The position numbers and the translations under genes are program-made. Source: JAGORM01 sp050255815 (GTDB lineage: Bacteria > Patescibacteriota > Microgenomatia > Levybacterales > GWA1-39-11). From it: DNA of 47,300 nt. The DNA is taken from NCBI GenBank assembly GCA_050255815.1, contig JBLMVJ010000049.1, positions 1 to 47,300 of the forward strand, written 5' to 3'. The notes beneath the pieces are model-generated. The model made no database searches. It saw only the letters and a program-made list of their open reading frames with translations, and was not told the DNA's origin. This document shows, in pieces, positions 45,611 through 47,300 of the stretch. Each line of letters begins with the position of its first letter. Position 1 is the first letter of the stretch.

Positions 45611-47300
45611 ATGGACACTATTCTCAATACATTAAATAAGGAACAAAAGGCTGCGGTCTTAGAAACTGACGGACCGGTCATAGTTTTAGCCGGTGCAGGC
45701 TCAGGCAAAACGCGGGTACTCATTCACCGCGTACTCTACCTTATGGAAGAAAAGCGCATACCGGGAGAGCGGATCCTCATGGTCACGTTTACTAATAAGG
45801 CAGCGCATGAAATGAAGGAGCGGATCCAGAAATCTCTGCTGGAATACGGAATGCAGACTTTTTCCCTTCCTACCGTAGGCACGTTCCATTCCCTGTGTGC
45901 ACGGATATTACGTTCCTATGCAAAATATGTGGGGTTTTCTTTTTCTTTCCGTATTTATGATGACCAGGACCAGGTAGAAGTAGTAAAACAGGCTTTTAAC
46001 CTGCTGGGAGTGTCCCCGCGGGAAACAAAACCCCGTTCAGTTTTGCATACTATCTCTGATGCTAAAAACCAAATGGTTGACCCGGAAACGTACGCCCAGA
46101 TAGCGAGGGGCAATTTCCAAAAAACCGTAGCCCAGGTCTATAACCTGTACCAAAAATTATTAAAAGAGGCGGATGCTATGGATTTTGATGACCTTCTTTT
46201 ACTGGTTATAAAATTGTTTAAGGAAAATCCCCAAGTGCTGGCAAAATACCAGGAGCAGTTTGAATATGTGCTGGTGGACGAATACCAGGATACCAATGTA
46301 GCACAGTACGCGTTAACAAAAATGCTTTCAGGAAAGTTTAAAAATATCTGCATAGTAGGGGACTTTGCCCAAAGTATCTATTCTTTCAGAGGCGCAGATT
46401 ACCGGAACCTGGAAAAGTTTGTGATGGATTTCCCAAATGCAAAAAAACTCTCCCTTTCCCAAAACTACCGCTCAACCCAACCCATTTTAGATGCAGCATA
46501 TGCTATTATTTCACACAATACCTCCCACCCGGTTTTGTCTTTATGGACTGATAAAAAAACAGGGGATGACATCCGTCTGTATCTGGCTGAGAATGAACAC
46601 CAGGAGGCAGAATTTATTATCCAAAAAGTCCTGGAGGAACAAGCAAAAAATCCGTATTTTTCCCTCTCAGACGTTGCAGTACTGTACCGTACTAACGCCC
46701 AGTCACGTGCGCTGGAAGAAACGTTTTTACACAATGCTATTCCCTATGTATTAGTTGGGGGAACCAGGTTCTACGAGCGCAAAGAGATTAAAGACGTTCT
46801 TGCCTACCTTTCCGCACTTGCAAACCCTAAGGATTCTGTTGCGAGAAAACGGATAGAAAAGCTGGGGAAGAAACGTTTCTCTCTTTTTGAAACGTACCAG
46901 GCAGATTTCTTAGAAAAGAAAAAAATTGAAGAAATGCCTACCATAGATATTTTGGATGAGGCAGTTGATAAGACTTCCTATCTTCTGATGTACGACCAGA
47001 ATGACCCGGAAGACCGGGGACGGCTGGAGAATATCAAGGAGCTGCGATCTGTTGCCATAGAGTTCCCAAACCTGGTAGAGTTTCTGGAAAATGTTTCTTT
47101 AGTTGAGCAGGAATTCACGCCGGATAAAAATTTATCAGGGCAAAAACAGGAAGCAATTACCCTCATGACTATCCATGCAGCAAAAGGATTAGAGTTTAAA
47201 ACAGTGTTTTTAATAGGCATGGAGGAAGGACTTTTTTCGCATGCCCAATCACTATTGGAAACAGAAAGCATTGAAGGAGAACGGCGCCTGGCATATGTAG
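45611..47300 (+). CDS. UvrD/PcrA-type superfamily 1 DNA helicase, 5' part
   Basis: A 3'-5' helicase for repair and replication; 563 codons are in the window and the frame is open at the edge. Motif I reads AGAGSGKT (about 28-35), Ia TFTNKAAHEMKERI, II VDEYQDTN, III GDFAQSIYSFRGA, IV NYRST, then GGTRFYERKEIKDV and V TIHAAKGLEFKTVF. Between ANPKDSVA and the DILDEAVDKTSY block only about 45 residues are present where PcrA has about 90, so the 2B region is shortened. The start MDTILNTLNKEQKAAV is family-typical. Confidence 0.93.
   Translation, partial: MDTILNTLNKEQKAAVLETDGPVIVLAGAGSGKTRVLIHRVLYLMEEKRIPGERILMVTFTNKAAHEMKERIQKSLLEYGMQTFSLPTVGTFHSLCARILRSYAKYVGFSFSFRIYDDQDQVEVVKQAFNLLGVSPRETKPRSVLHTISDAKNQMVDPETYAQIARGNFQKTVAQVYNLYQKLLKEADAMDFDDLLLLVIKLFKENPQVLAKYQEQFEYVLVDEYQDTNVAQYALTKMLSGKFKNICIVGDFAQSIYSFRGADYRNLEKFVMDFPNAKKLSLSQNYRSTQPILDAAYAIISHNTSHPVLSLWTDKKTGDDIRLYLAENEHQEAEFIIQKVLEEQAKNPYFSLSDVAVLYRTNAQSRALEETFLHNAIPYVLVGGTRFYERKEIKDVLAYLSALANPKDSVARKRIEKLGKKRFSLFETYQADFLEKKKIEEMPTIDILDEAVDKTSYLLMYDQNDPEDRGRLENIKELRSVAIEFPNLVEFLENVSLVEQEFTPDKNLSGQKQEAITLMTIHAAKGLEFKTVFLIGMEEGLFSHAQSLLETESIEGERRLAYV

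Noticed and set aside
1..47300. CRISPR arrays, insertion sequences with transposase, rRNA genes
   Set aside because: No spaced direct-repeat array, transposase-like protein or rRNA core sequence was seen on either strand.

Overview
The window reads like a chromosome segment of a Candidate Phyla Radiation (Patescibacteria) bacterium, most likely a Microgenomates-type lineage. This is inferred from compact operons with ATGA/TAATG overlaps, A+T- and Lys-rich proteins, surface proteins with Pro/Thr stalks and a C-terminal membrane anchor, PilN/PilO-like genes, several GT-C glycosyltransferases, an LCP protein and a short TIM. TGA is an ordinary stop (for example hypothetical 4013 and metG), so this is not a TGA-recoding lineage.

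Layout: 1-3.7 kb, pyrimidine genes (pyrC, pyrE, pyrD, pyrF). 3.7-4.0 kb, a repeat-rich gap. 4.0-6.3 kb, a small membrane protein, metG, a bidirectional terminator and hsp20 with a structured leader. 6.5-12.9 kb, a PEGA/SH3 surface protein and a minus-strand envelope-sugar cluster (UbiA-type phosphoribosyltransferase, WecA/MraY-type transferase, GT-C and GT2 glycosyltransferases). 12.9-16.6 kb, tatD, cutA, an unknown gene and groEL/groES. 16.8-20.6 kb, a cohesin/PKD surface protein, a NUDIX protein, a small membrane protein and lepA. 20.7-31.6 kb, a minus-strand purine operon (purN-like, purD, purK, purE, purC, purSL, purQ, an ATPase, a HAD phosphatase, purM). 31.7-36.8 kb, murJ, rpsT, PilN/PilO-like proteins and a Pro/Thr-rich surface protein. 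37-43.8 kb, three large membrane sugar-transfer proteins, one fused to a flavoprotein. 43.7-47.3 kb, an LCP protein, tpiA and the start of a UvrD/PcrA helicase.

The most unusual signal is shared by three genes: the GT2 gene, the cohesin-protein gene and lepA. In each, the last codons and the stop occur twice. The second copy lies just downstream and encodes the same or nearly the same peptide, but with different synonymous codons. In lepA, 24 of 33 codons differ and no amino acid changes. Between the copies is a short non-coding element with a shared plan: a sequence complementary to the beginning of the first copy, then TTGCGG (directly adjoining or overlapping it), a variable core, then GTCCT one or two bases before the second copy. 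This looks like a family of small gene-end elements that supply a recoded 3' end and leave the old end behind. I do not recognise it as a described system.

A second theme is transcript architecture. Many genes have a -10 box only 6-12 bases before the start codon, which implies leaderless mRNAs. The genes with real leaders (hsp20, groES, the cohesin gene, purN, murJ, rpsT) appear to begin with a hairpin at or within a few bases of the predicted transcription start. All promoter and structure calls were made by eye.
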